A stretch of 64,000 bases of DNA from Oxytricha trifallax (GCA_000711775.1 ARYC01019334.1:1-64000), one strand, 5' to 3'. Counted from the first letter of the stretch, positions 1-12,196 are shown. Notes: a model not told the origin generated them from the sequence alone. A program made the numbers and translations.

Positions 1-493
1 CCCTATAATTACTAATACTCAGTTTGATTTCCTAATATATTTTAAGATTTTATTACTCCATTATCAATGATTATCTTCCCTTATAAAGTATTAAAATCTA
101 TGACTTTTTATTGCTAATTTATTGATTTACTTCTATTACTCTGCTATGAACTCTATAAATTCATACTCTTTTACTACAATTATAATTATTCTTATTATGG
201 TCTATCGCCAGTATGTATTATTCTAATCTCAAAATTTTAATCTTTCAGTATTTTTATATCTGGAGTGAGGTAACTATTAGACTTTTAATGCCCCTATTTT
301 TTGTTTGTCTTTTCTACAAAATTTTCTCTCTATATTTCTGGCAGTTACTTTTTTACTATATTCATAGTTTTATCTATGTAATTGAAGTCTTATTGAGGGA
401 TTAATTAGTTCCTAGTTGAATATAAATAAATATGTTAAAATATTTGACATTTATGCGCATAAGCAAATAGTAATTAGTTTTCATAATACAATT
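1..493. other. AT-rich non-coding stretch
   Basis: I see no reading frame with coding character on either strand. The short open stretch near 213-404 has a composition no different from its surroundings and opens only because TGA is rare in AT-rich DNA. Confidence 0.5.
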
Positions 494-710
494 TCATATT
501 AAAAATTAATATGGCTAGACCTGAGGAACATAATCATTGGTAGATATAAATTTGAATTTGTTCCTATTTGGAGTAATGATATCGCTATCCTGCTCATCAA
601 CTGGGTTGAAATCTGATAGATCTCTTTCTTACAATTACTTGTCCTGATTGTTTCTTTGATGCTTTTACTGTGAAATTGATCTGAAACTCATCATCAAGAT
701 ATTACGAAAT
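494..710 (-). CDS. C-terminal part of an unrecognised protein
   Basis: On the minus strand a frame using TAA and TAG as glutamine runs to a TGA at 494-496. It reads as a polar, ordinary protein end with stretches such as FNPVDEQDSDIITPNR. Two adjacent ATG codons lie near its upstream end (about 690), but an in-frame TGA just beyond them means either that these are the start or that an IES or intron boundary lies there. I do not recognise the family. The call rests on codon character and the clear terminator. Confidence 0.5.
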
Positions 711-1675
711 AATCAATAATTTAACAATATATATTTATAATTAATGCAAAACAAGATTTATGATGTTTTTCTTCTCTAGAAATTATAATATAGTATTTTT
801 TAGTTTTATTATATGCAATTAGGATTAATTATTTAATAAATATATTCCTTAAATTTTAATTTATAAACTACCAATATTATTATTGTCTTAATTTACCTAT
901 TATTGTTATTACATTTGCTAATTTTGCATCTTATCAAAGTAATTCATTTCTTTTTTCTTTTTATCCGGACTTTTATCAATTATTTGCTTTATATCAGCAT
1001 AGATATTGCTTGAAGTCAACTCATTTTACTATAATTCTTAGTTTTACAGGTAGTTATGCTGTTGTTTTTAGGGTTTCTTGTCTGGGGAATTCTTGTTTAT
1101 ATAATCATGTTATTACTTCTCATTTGTATATAGGAAATTAATCACAATTAAATAAATATAATGATTTCTATATTAAAGTTGACATATAATATTATGATAA
1201 TTTTAAAAGTACTCATTTTTATCAAAGTTATAAGCCTTAGGGTCATTAGACTTCCACAAAGAATAATTATTGGTATTTTCTTAATGATTTTGTTGATAAT
1301 TTTAATCATTATCATCAAACTTATACTCTTTTTATTGATATTACTACACACCAAACAACCTAGAATTTATCTCTGCTAGAGTCTGTGATTAATCACTCAT
1401 TGGGTTAAATGTTTATTTATTTTGTTGTTAATTATTGTTTGCAATATTCTTTTGAGGAGAGCTACTAAAGATATCTTTGACTATATTTTGTGACATTTAT
1501 AATTATAAATTAGAATTATATAAAAAAAAATTAATATATGTCAATAATATTTTATAGATTTATTTTATAAATCATTAATAAACTTTCACATATCTATACA
1601 GTATTTTTGTTATTTCTTGTCATAAAATTTAGTAAATCAATAATTTAATCAATAAAAAATCAGAGTCATATAAAA
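711..1675. other. AT-rich non-coding stretch
   Basis: Almost a kilobase without a convincing frame. Two overlapping opposite-strand open stretches near 1150-1380 are hydrophobic low-complexity translations of AT-rich DNA and were not accepted as genes. Confidence 0.5.
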
Positions 1676-2836
1676 ATGCTTCACGGTAGGAAGAAATAAG
1701 CAAAGCAGGAATTAACACCTGAACAGAAAAAAGAGATTGAAGATAAGTTGAAAAAGATTACTACTATCAATAAAACTCTCTTGAAGAAAAGGGCTAATAA
1801 GGACTATGATAGAGCTAGTCTGGAATAAACTGAGAAGTTCTCATTTTATTAGTTATTATTTGCTTATACACCGAATTTATACTATCCCGCTAACTCATTC
1901 ATGAAATAAACCAGTAAATAAAATAAAATATAATAACATATCATTTCTATCACCTGACTTTTAAACATTGTGGAATTACCGCAGAGAAATAATCGAGCAT
2001 TTGTTTGCAACAGAATAGGTTGAGCCAACTCCAGAGAATTTCCAAGGCAAATACGAATTCGTATTCAAGGAACTTGAATTCTTAGTGAAGAGCATCATGC
2101 GCAGTCCTAAATCTTACACACTGGTTTCATAGGCAGTGGATCATAGAGAAAGGCCTTAAATTTGAGAAAGATATGCTACAAGCCAAATTACTAGCATAAA
2201 AAATAGAGAAGCAAAGTTAAGCATAGGATGCTAGAATAATTATTATATAAATTCTCAATTTTATAGAATCGTTTCACTCTCTTAAATTGGTTAATTTTCG
2301 ATTAAATAACTATAATAAATAAACATTAAGATGCAGAGGAAAATAAGCAAGATTCTAATATTGTCGAAGAGAAGCCAGTAAGCATAGATCTATAATAAGC
2401 AACTCAAATGTCTAAATCTAAAATCCTCGAGTACGAATTGAAACTCTGCGACAAGATGTTAGGTATGGACGAGAGAAATTTTCACTGCTGGAATTATAGA
2501 CTTCTCACAACTTTATTGTATTTGAAAGAAATCGATGAAAGACTTGGCCAAGTTGTAGATTCTGATATCAAAATTCAAGTTAGAAACTAATTTTTGAGAT
2601 AGGAATGTGAAATGGCTGAGGCTCTGATCAAGAAAAACTTCTCAAATTTCTCAGCATGGCATTACAGAAGCAAGTTAATGCCCATTCTTTACAGTAATGA
2701 GAGAGACAAGGAAAACTATCTGATTCCCTTTGAAAAAATCAAGGAAGATTTAGCATTACTTAAACATGCTTTCTTCACAGATCCTAAAGATTAAAGTCCT
2801 TGGAACTATCATGAATGGCTTATCTCTTTGATTTGA
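1676..2836 (+). CDS. RABGGTA: Rab geranylgeranyltransferase alpha subunit
   Basis: This is the alpha subunit of the prenyltransferase that attaches geranylgeranyl groups to Rab GTPases. It begins MLHGRKKQ, like the family's MHGR start, and carries the alpha-repeat motifs FQTLWNYRREI, DERNFHCWNYR, FSNFSAWHYRSK and AFFTDPKDQSPWNYHEW. Two IESs must be removed: about 1879-1960 (pointer TT) and 2232-2334 (pointer GATGC, restoring A-Q-D-A-E-E). Near 2114-2124 the PKSY..WFHR repeat is out of frame: two bases are missing relative to the family spacing. The protein ends after the last repeat at TGA 2834-2836, as in short fungal forms, without the Ig and LRR domains of animals. Identification is firm; the frameshift is unexplained. 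Confidence 0.88.
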
Positions 2837-3074
2837 AATTGAAAATTTATTCATATCTGTTAAAATAGAATATAGAATAATAAAGTTAACTATTTTTTTG
2901 AAAGATTATACAATTCTTAAATATGGTCGATTAGATTCTGTAAGACGTCATATTTAAATAATCACTTTTCTTACTATATATCAAGTCAATTCCTTATTTG
3001 AAAATGATTTTAGAAATATCGCATATATTGGACTTGGCTACTAAACTTACAAAACTTTACTCTAAGTAAAGGAG

Positions 3075-4254
3075 ATGGATGCAAAGAGCAAGGGAGTGAT
3101 CAATAAATAAGTAAAGGAAGAGATGAAAAAGACTGATGAGCAGACTGTTCGCATACTCATGAAATGGTGAGGAACAATTTGAAAAACATACTAGATTGCT
3201 TAACTTTTATTATAGGATAACTGCGATCTTGTTCCTAAAGTTTTTCTGGCTTTTTGAGAAAATTATTTTCATTATTCCCGCGGCACCAATTAAACTTTGG
3301 TTGGGACTATGGATCATGCTACCAAATTACCATGTAATTATTTGAATAACGTTTTACTATTTTTCGATTAGGGAGAGTTCTTTATGTACAATTTGTTAAG
3401 CGACAAACTAGATAAATTTGAGCGAGAGGTTAGGAAAATTAGAAATACCATAGTAGCAAAGTTTATCTTTTTCGTCATACATGGAACGAGGTTTTTATTC
3501 CTGAAGTTCAAACCATACATTCACACTGATAACTTGAGAAAATTCAGAGATATAGTTTAGCACTTAGACGTTGACTGCGAGAGAGAAATGGAACTGAGAA
3601 GAAAGATACAGCAACATAATAAAGATGTGGATTTTCTCGTGAGAGACAGCAGTGTTTTGAACTCTGATACACTAAAGATGATTAACTAAAGGAGTGCAAC
3701 GTCACTTAGCTCGGGAAATCATAGTAGCAGTACAAATGCATTGAGAGGCAAAGTAGCTGCTCGTATTTTATAATAGGTTGTATTCACTATATAATAAAGA
3801 GTATCACTATATAAAGAGTATTTTGGAGTCGAGATAATAAGAAGAGCAGCCATCCTACAAAACTCAATCGAATTCAATGTATAAAAGAATGACTACTTAG
3901 AAACAATCCACTAATGCCACAGAGAGAACTGGTAGTTCCTACCAACCCCAGAACACTTCTAGACCCATGAAACTTGTAAAGAAAAAGAATGACCTCAACG
4001 AATCAGTCTACTCCCAGTACCTCGAAGAGGAGGAACTATATGGTGAAGACCAGAGTTTCGATAGAAAAATGCATACAATGAGTATGATCCCAAATATAGA
4101 CTAGCAGTTCGAGATACTATCATAGCCAAATAACAAGAGAACTAATAAGCCAAGTGTTGCACTTAAACAGTAAATGAATAGGCATAATTAATCGATTTCT
4201 GTATTGGATTAGTCAGTTGATAGCACATTTGGTACCACTAAGAGAAAGAATTGA
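3075..4254 (+). CDS. REEP/DP1/HVA22-like ER membrane-shaping protein
   Basis: After an N-terminal leader come two hydrophobic stretches and the family signature WLGLWIMLPNYHGEFFMYN, which matches the TB2/DP1/HVA22 pattern. The family shapes tubular endoplasmic reticulum. The C-terminal half is long, polar and Ser/Gln-rich, ending at TGA 4252-4254. Two short GT-AG introns lie near 3166-3214 and 3331-3372. A 64-bp IES at 3776-3839 is flanked by the 6-bp pointer ATAATA; its removal restores frame into the C-terminal tail (ARILQQEEQPSYK). That IES contains a 10-bp unit, CACTATATAA, repeated at a 20-bp spacing. Confidence 0.8.
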
Positions 4255-4646
4255 AAAGAAAGAATATGAAAAAAGAATATATTACTTTTACTTTTTATTA
4301 TGTATTACAAAAAAACGTAAAGTAATTATAGGGTGTTGAAATTTCAACATCTTATATAATTTCATAAAATGAATTATAACATTTGAAAATCTCTCCTATA
4401 AAGTACTATACAAAAACTAAATTGATTGGAATATTAGAAAATTTAATTGGAATAAAATTTGATCCTCAAATAAAATTCTATTATTCTATATGAAACTCAA
4501 ATTAATAGTTAAATTTTTAAGAAATCAATTTATATACATCTCAAAAATTTATTTAGGAAAATTATTTTAAATAAATAGAAAGGCAGGTGATTTATTACCA
4601 CAATTAACTTTATTAATTTGTTCTTCAACTCTCTTTATTTACTTTT
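4255..4646. other. AT-rich intergenic stretch between convergent genes
   Basis: Lies between the stop codons of the REEP-like gene and the Enhancer-of-polycomb-like gene. No frame or structure stands out. Confidence 0.5.
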
Positions 4647-7568
4647 TCAATTATAATACTGACTTAAGAAATTTGGATTTATATGCCTGACTCTCGGTTG
4701 TTCCTCCGGGTAGAGCTGCTCTCGAATAGCCTTTGATTTTTTAAATAACTTAAGTTACCTCTAAGTCGCTTCCCTTAACTGATTTTGTTCTTCAATTTGT
4801 TATAGTAAACTTTAATTAGGATAAAGATTTTTGTAAAATTTCTATCGTTCTTGCTCTTCAACCACTTGAAATAAGTCATAACCCTCATAGCTTGGACTTG
4901 TCTTTTGAGTAGTCGAACAGTCGCCTTTTGAAAAATTAGAGAGAAAGGAATCATCCGAAGACTCATAAGTTTAGACAGGTTTATCCTTATTTATTGGCTT
5001 TGGTTTTTCCTTATTCACTTAGTTTGGGATTTCCTTGTTCACTTGATTTGATTTTTCTTCATTCACTTGTTTTGGCTTATCTTTATCATAAACAAGAGGA
5101 AAATTAACAGACCCAATTGGGAAAGAGCCTTATTTTTAAGCAGACTCAATACGATTTCCTAGCCTATCATAATCCGTCGACTTCAGTAAATTTTGCCTGT
5201 ATAATTAATTGTACAAGCATGAGGTAACTGTATTCCTTGAATCAACTTTAGGAGGGCTGATCTTTTTAATCATCATTTTTCCAGCTCTATTTTATCTAAT
5301 TATCAAAGATTATTCACTCTTCTAAATTTATTAGCTGTTCTATTCCTTCACTCTCTTTATTTTGTCTTCATAGCTTTCAGTAGTCGTAGCGTCTTGCGAG
5401 TCTATTGAATTAGAGTCTTCTTTCGCTTAGAGAGGCTAAGAATATTTTCCTTGCTAACTTTTGGTATTAGGTTGCAGAATTTAACTAACATTTTTCATTA
5501 AGTGGTAGTTGTTGTTGACTTGAATCAACTTAGCTTAAGACTACTAGGATTAAGGAATGACTCTGTATTAAGTTGAGGGATTAGGATTTGTAAAATTCAA
5601 CAATAGCTTGGAAATTTATGTGAAAGTGTCTAAGCTACATATTGTATCATTGGGGTTTAAGGGCTCTAATTTTAATTCTTTTTATTGCTTATCATTTTTA
5701 AGCAAGTCTTCATTACTCGGGTATAACTTGGGTTGCTTATTGAAATTTATCTAAATGTCATTATTTTATCATACTCCTTTTTTATTGGCATTGTTATTAC
5801 CATTTGTCTCGTTGCTAGCTGGCTTTTTATTTTACTGATTTTACTTGCCTCCACAAAGATTCAAGTTTATTTTAATAGTTTCTTGAGGGTCTGATTTGTT
5901 AGCCTATACATTTTTATTATCATCACTTAATTTTAATCTCTTTCTATTTGTTATGACACTTTAAAATTTATCCAGTTTCTTGGTAATCTTTTACTGCTCT
6001 TTCTTCTTTGACTCATTTTATTCATGATTTGGAGATAGATCTACCGCAGTCTAAATTATGTCATCCTCAAAGTCGTCTTGAATAATTTCTGACTCGTCGT
6101 TGTTTTACTCCTTCACAATTTTATCCTGATCATCTTCCATAAACTCAATGAAATCATCCTCTGCATTAATTTCTGAGCAGTCGTCGTAAGAAGAACTACT
6201 GCAATAATTACTCGTGGATTACTTTCTTTTCTTTTTATTGCTTCCAAGAGTCAAGTGAAGCTTGCGCTTTTTATTGTGGCCTTTCTAGTATTTTTTGTTA
6301 GATTTCTCTTTTTCTGGCTCATACTTGAGTTTGCTTATTTTCTGGTCCATACAACTGCTATCAATTTCCAGAAACCGTGGTTCTTCATCAATTAGATGCT
6401 ATTATATCTATAGGATTTCTGGATATCTCTCTAATCTTATCTCTGACTCATAGAAATTGACATATTTGGAGCATTAAACTTTCAAGTCATTTTCAATATC
6501 GTCGTTTAAAAAGTTTAAGTAATTAGGCACCACCTAGTTTTTAAATACTTGCTCCAATTCACTGTTAAATTAGATCCTTTAATACATATCTTTTGCATAC
6601 TTTCTCTTTTCTCACCTTACAACTTCATGGCAAAGCCCAAGAGCTTAAACCAAATTTGAACAAAGTCCTCTGACTTTAAAATAAGAATCAGTTTCAGTTT
6701 TATGTTTTTTTCTTAACTTCATTGTTTTTTCTTCAAATCTATCTCTGAAAATTGCATAATTATCTTCTGAAGTGAAATCATATCTCCTCCAAAATCTTCT
6801 TAAAAGAGATGACCCTCTCTAATCTCTTTTCCTTCTCCAATACTTATAAATGTCTCTTAAGAGTTCATTTTACTCATTTTTCTATATTTCCCGTTTGCCT
6901 AGAATATCAAACTCTTATTTGAAATTTGGCTTTACTTTAGGAATTTTAGCCTATATATCTGATTCTAAAATCAAATTTTGAATTTGAGTTTTAGACTATA
7001 ATGGTCCTGATAGTTTTTCGTAAATATCAATAATCATGCAAAGTTATTCAACAGTGATATTCTTTATTTTTGCAAATTCTTGATCTTCTATCATTGGAGT
7101 ATACTCAACTTTTTAATAATCAATTTCTTCTAGCATTTCCGTCATATCATAATAAACTACTCTCTAGTTTTGCAAATGAGTGTAGTGATCGACTTAAATG
7201 CACTCATCTTGATGTTAATTTTAATTTAACTGAACTTTTGGTATTAAAACCTCTGCAACTTTTTCCTTAAAGATATCTAAGATTGGTTGAATTTCTCTTC
7301 GAAGTTACTCATTTTAAGCTTAATTTGCTGACTAATTATTTTTCCCTTTATATTGTGAATTTTACGCATTTTTAGGTGAATCTCAAACTATTTGAAGTTA
7401 CTCCAACCATAATTGAGATTTGTCTTTTTTATCCTTATTTCTTTTTGAATTTTAGTTTGGATAGAGGTTTGTACTTGAATTCGTCAAAGAAAACGAATTT
7501 GTATTCGACTATTAATTAGAGTGTGTAAATTAATTTTAATTGTGTTATTAATTACTATGCGAGGACAT
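4647..7568 (-). CDS. Enhancer-of-polycomb-like protein with three in-frame TGA codons
   Basis: A single minus-strand frame of 973 codons runs from ATG 7566-7568 to TGA 4647-4649 with no frameshift, intron or IES. Around codons 200-330 it carries the Epl1-type region: KYWRRKRDQRGSSLLRRF, the basic FRDRFEEKTMKLRKK and the EKRK run. This matches Enhancer of polycomb proteins, subunits of NuA4/Tip60-type histone acetyltransferase complexes. The rest is acidic and Lys/Gln/Asn-rich, with a clustered acidic tract (about codons 450-490) and VNKE/VNEE repeats near the C-terminus. TGA interrupts the frame at 7383-7385 (codon 62), 6612-6614 (codon 319) and 5769-5771 (codon 600). The second lies in the conserved block where relatives have Arg-Glu-Lys. 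Coding character is equal on both sides of each TGA. Confidence 0.75.
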
Positions 7569-7836
7569 TTAATAAATTCTTAGAAAAAACTGGCTAATAA
7601 TTCAAAGTATATTCTATTTTTTTCTTTGAAAAGTGTGTCGGATATTTAGATCGAAGGCGTAAAAGTTTAAAATAAATAAAATCTGCCTAAATATAGTTCT
7701 AACTTTTAGTCTACTAATTAAAATAACAATAGTTTATCATAATTATTTTTCATTCACAGAGTTTAATTTGATTTTCTTAAACTATACTTTAATAACTTAA
7801 AAATTATAAAGTAATTTATATTAGAATCTAGTAATT

Positions 7837-8716
7837 ATGAATAATATTTAATAATTTATCTCTTTGATTGCACCTGTTCAAATTTCATCTCTCACTCTGG
7901 AATAAGACGGAGAAGAAATTTTGATAGTAGTAGGACTTTCCCAAAAAGTAAAGAATTTTGGTACTCTTATTATCGATTTGAAAGATTCATTAGGTGAATC
8001 TGTAACAAACATCCCACTTGAAATCATGCCTCATAGAACCTCAAAAAATATATCAAATACTTGGGCAATTAGAGTAACAACCGATCTAGTATAAAAATAC
8101 TTGAATGAACCACTCTCTTTGTGCATAAGATAAAACAATGACTCAAATTTGAGACATATTGAAGATACACCTCTTCTTTTCAGAGACTTCTTTGTTCATC
8201 TTAATCTTCAAAAGAAAACATTCGAACTACCTTCTAGTGAAATATGGATTAGAGATAACACAGTTATTGATAACTTAGCGCAAGTATTGAATAATGATAT
8301 TGAAAATATCAAGGAGCTCATCGATTTTGAGAAGGGACTTAGATTCGCAGTGCAAAGGTTAAGAGATTTGGTAATGATTAAGCATGAATATTAAGCTAAT
8401 CCATACTATTAGATAGATTAGAAGAAAAGAAAATTTGATTTTTAGTTAAAAAAATGCTAAATTATTGCAATACCTCACAGATGGATCTTAGATAGACTCA
8501 ATCAATGATATTGAATCCTAATTAGAACAGCTCACTAATAATTTGACGGAGATAGATTTGCATAGTCACCAAGCAATACACAATAAACTTCTTAAGTCTT
8601 GGTAAATCGTAAAATTTAAATGGGAAAAGGTATATGAAAGTGGGTCACTTGAATGGCCTATTGCAAAAGATAAATCAGAAATAGCTGATAGACATCATGG
8701 ATATTTTTCTTGTTGA
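7837..8716 (+). CDS. Unrecognised soluble protein, one IES
   Basis: The frame starts MNNIQQFISLIAPVQ and runs into a mixed alpha/beta-like sequence, then a more helical second half. A 61-bp IES at 8400-8460 with pointer GCTAA must be removed; this joins KHEYQA to KLLQYLTDG and carries the frame on to TGA 8714-8716 (about 270 residues). I do not recognise the family and see no signal peptide or membrane segment. The clean pointer join and good codon character make it a real gene. Confidence 0.65.
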
Positions 8717-8950
8717 ATTTTTAAGGAATTTGTTTATTCAATTTTACTATTATATTTCTTTAATGGGAATAATCTGAATGTGTGCATCTTTTAAATATAT
8801 TAAATAGACCAATAGAATTCAAGGATTTAATCTATTACTTTAGATTTATTATCAAAAGGTCTATATAAACCCTGAAAATTAATATGAAATCAGACACCAT
8901 CGTACCCATTTTTCTGATTCAGAAATAAATTTAAATAATCTAGATTCCTA

Positions 8951-9709
8951 ATGGATCAAACGCTTTAAAACAAAACTAAAAAGTTTCTATCACTTCTTAA
9001 AAATAGTGCCTAAAACGAGGCCTTCGTTTAACTAGTCACAGACAATCTGAGACTTGAACTTCAATAAAAACCGTGGAAAATGCTCAGAGTTATGGATTTT
9101 ATAATAAATGAACTCCCGCGCTCTAACTCAGACTTCACAAGACTCAAAATTAATGAATGTGGATTGCTCTAAAGCTTAATGAGCGACAACCTAAGAATTG
9201 GAATGACAAGTCTATAACAGTAAGACTTTGAGATTAAATAAGTTCAATAAATTCTTGATCATATGAACACTATTCCTGATGCTTAATAGAGGCAAAAGTT
9301 TATTGATAAATTAAATAGCAGTATTATGATTTTGAGATTTGACTCGGAAATTGATATTGAGAATGAAATTATGACTAAGTTGGCATTTTTCACATTAAGT
9401 GATTTAATGAGATCAAATAAATTATTCTTCAATTAGCTCATAACGAACTATGAACCCCTGTTATCAGATTTAAGTTTCAATTAACCCTTAGATTAAAGCT
9501 CTATGGGAAAGGATAATATCAAGGATATGGTCATGAAGAGTATTGGAGGAGGATTCAAAAATATTACAATTTCCAAATAGTCTGAACTAAGTAAGATAAT
9601 AGTAATAAAATAGCTAATTAAAACATTGAATGATAATAGCAGATTTCATCATCAAGTACCAATGTGTGAGTTTATAACTATATAACAAATTACAATTTAT
9701 TAGATATGA
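8951..9709 (+). CDS. Unrecognised 252-residue protein, no IES
   Basis: One uninterrupted frame, MDQTLQNKTKKFLSLLKN to TGA 9707-9709, with TAA/TAG glutamines throughout. The sequence is helical in character, has no membrane segment and contains one Gly-rich turn (KSIGGGFKN). It converges on the DnaJ gene, the two terminators lying only 18 bp apart, so the pair probably shares one somatic chromosome. Family unknown. Confidence 0.65.
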
Positions 9710-9727
9710 GACTCTTTTCTACACTAT

Positions 9728-11399
9728 TCAGAGAGTATTTGGAATTTTTTCTTCGACTTTTGCATAAGCTTCTAAAGCTCTTTTTTATTCGTCATTTAGC
9801 ACTTTAGGAATGACAACTTTCATGGTCACGAAATGATTTCCTTTTTAGTGCTAGTTTGGTGGTAACTTTTACACACCATAGTTTGAAATTTTCTTTCTTT
9901 CTTCATTTTAAGTGCCAGGATCGACCTTCAGTTTAATGTCACCATACAAAGTTTTCACAGTAGCTTCTGTACCTAAGATTGCTTAAGAAACTGTCACAAA
10001 TAAGTCTGTATTGATATCAGAGCCGTCTCTCTTGAAATAGGGATGTGGCTTGACTTTAATTTGGATCATAAGATCACCAGGTGGGCCATTAGGACTGAAG
10101 TTACCCTTCTTTGATATTCTTAGATTGACTCCGCTGTCCACTCCCTTGGGAATATTTACTTACTCCTTGACAGTGTTTGAGACAGACCCACGACCACGAC
10201 AAGTCCTGATAAAAGTAATTAGGCATAATAGTTTAAACTTACATGCATGGATTTCTGATGACTGTTCCTTGACCATCACAGTTACCACATTGCTGTTGAA
10301 TAGTGAATGGTCCTTGTCTCATTGTCTGGTAACCTGTACCTCCACAACCTCCGCAAGTCGATGGAGAAGTACCTGGCTTTGATTTACTGCCCTTGCATGT
10401 ACCACATACATCCACTCTTGAGAAATTTATTGTCTTGTTTGATCCATTTACTGCGTCCATGAAGTCTATTTCAAGTGCCATCTATAATCATAGCCAAAAA
10501 ATATAAATATAATAATTTAAAAAGTAATTTTTAATTTTTTCTAATTATTTAAAATACCAATTGAATATTTTTCTTAAAAAATTTATTTCTTGTTAGTTTT
10601 TTTACACAGCCGTTTGGTGAAAATAATTAAAAATTTAACAATTTAATAATATTGGTTTATAAAATTATAATATTTTATTAAAAACAAATTTCTTTTATCT
10701 AATTATAATCATTTATATTATCTATGAAATATAAATAGAATTTTATTTATTTCTAAAAGGTTTAGAATATAAAGTTCTATAATGCTAGCGATACTTACCA
10801 CAATATCTTTTCCTTTTGCTGCTTATTATGCTGCTCTCTTTGAACCTCTTGGTCCACCACCCCCAGTGAAAAATTTCTCGAATTCTTCAAAAACGTCTCC
10901 AAATGGTTGCCCTCCTTGAGCGCCTCCCTAAACCATTACATAAATACAATGATTTCTATAGTAAATTATAATTTTTTGTTTATTTGAACTAATCATAGAA
11001 ACCCTCATATCCACTAAATCCTTAGCCAAATCCTCCATCAAATGGTCCTCCTGCTCCTGCCTATTACTATTCATTATATAATTTTAAAATCATGTGCGGA
11101 TTGGATCTCATTCATGGCATAAATTATATAATAAATTCATCCGCATTCATGCCAGTCTGATCATATACTTTCCTCTTTGAGTCATCCCCTAGTGTTTCAT
11201 AAGCCTCATTAATAATTGCAAATTTTTCCTTGGCTTCTGGTGCTTTATTGACATCTGGATGATATTGCTTCGCCAATTTGAAATACGCCTTCTTTATTTC
11301 ATCCTATGAAGCCCCACGAGCTACGTTTAAGGAGGCATAGAAGTCTTTCTTATTCAGGATGTTCGATGATTTGAAGGTTCTACATGCTTCTTGACTCAT
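9728..11399 (-). CDS. dnaJ: DnaJ/Hsp40 type I chaperone, probably organellar
   Basis: All parts of a type I J-protein are present: an N-terminal J domain with the HPD motif (KQYHPDVNK), a Gly/Phe-rich linker ([12 protein letters not shown]), a zinc centre with four CxxCxGxG-type elements ([40 protein letters not shown]) and the substrate-binding C-terminal domain ([19 protein letters not shown]). The lead sequence [15 protein letters not shown] suggests a Tid1/Mdj1-like form. IESs lie at 11069-11134 (pointer ATTCAT on the plus strand) and 10932-10992 (pointer CTAA). Introns lie at about 10482-10794 and 10208-10243; the first is unusually long for this window. Ends TGA 9728-9730. Confidence 0.9.
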
Positions 11400-11589
11400 T
11401 AATCTTATTTATTAATAAGTAAAGTTCTAATTATAGTTTAAAAATATACTCTAATTATCACTTAGGATTACTGAAACCAAAACCTTTTTTGTGCAATAAT
11501 AAATTAATGTAATCTTTATTGATTATGATTGTTGATTTATTATTGCATTTGAGCATATTTAAAACAATTTATAAGTGAATATTACTTTT

Positions 11590-11890
11590 ATACTATGCAA
11601 TTATATTTGCATATTTGGTATATAAATTCTGCTATTTCTTCTATTGAGTGAATATTCCTCTCTGACTTGGCTTAATAAGTTATCGCATATTCTCTGATCC
11701 CATGTTAAATAGTAGAGACAGCAATTACACCTTATTTTAACTCATTTAACTGCTAGTTAGCTGCTTTTTACCTATTTGCATTATTACAAATAAATATATA
11801 AACATTTCTGATTAATATAAAACAAAATATAAATAACCTTATATTATTACTTGACTACTCTACATCATCATTTATTATATAATAATTAAA
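11590..11890 (-). CDS. Possible small gene upstream of DnaJ
   Basis: Two minus-strand frames are open here. The better one, joined through a possible intron after ATG-AT near 11867, gives a helical, Gln-rich protein with the stretch VIAVSTIQHGIREYAI. Alternatively an 8-bp repeat GTAATAAT could be a pointer that selects the other frame. I cannot decide the structure or the 3' end. Not recognised. Confidence 0.35.
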
Positions 11891-12171
11891 TAGCCTTACG
11901 TTAATATTACAAAATCACATTTTAATTATAATTTATTATAAAAATAATGATGTTTAGTTAAATTATTTGACCTATATTAATCAAGTGAGTTTAATAATTA
12001 AAATTTGCTATATATTTGTTTGTGGTTTTGATTTAAATTTGCTGCAAATATTTTCAGCTTTCTTTTTAATGAAAAATTACTGTGATTATTATAGAATTTT
12101 TCCACGCATTATTATAATTAAAATAATAACAATAATAATATTGGGGGAGGAGAAATGATAATTAATATTTA

Positions 12172-12196
12172 ATGGGTTTAAGGGGTTTTGGGGTTT
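12172..12196. repeat. Telomere-like G4T4 block
   Basis: GGGTTTAAGGGGTTTTGGGG followed by TTT is a near-perfect run of the hypotrich telomere unit G4T4. It is intergenic and ends about 30 bp before the ATG of the bL17-like gene. G-strand orientation on the plus strand corresponds to the right end of a somatic chromosome lying to its left. Confidence 0.7.

Noticed and set aside
1148..1379. Overlapping opposite-strand frames with hydrophobic translations
   Set aside because: Both are low-complexity Ile/Leu/Lys readings of AT-rich DNA without pointers, introns or recognisable motifs.
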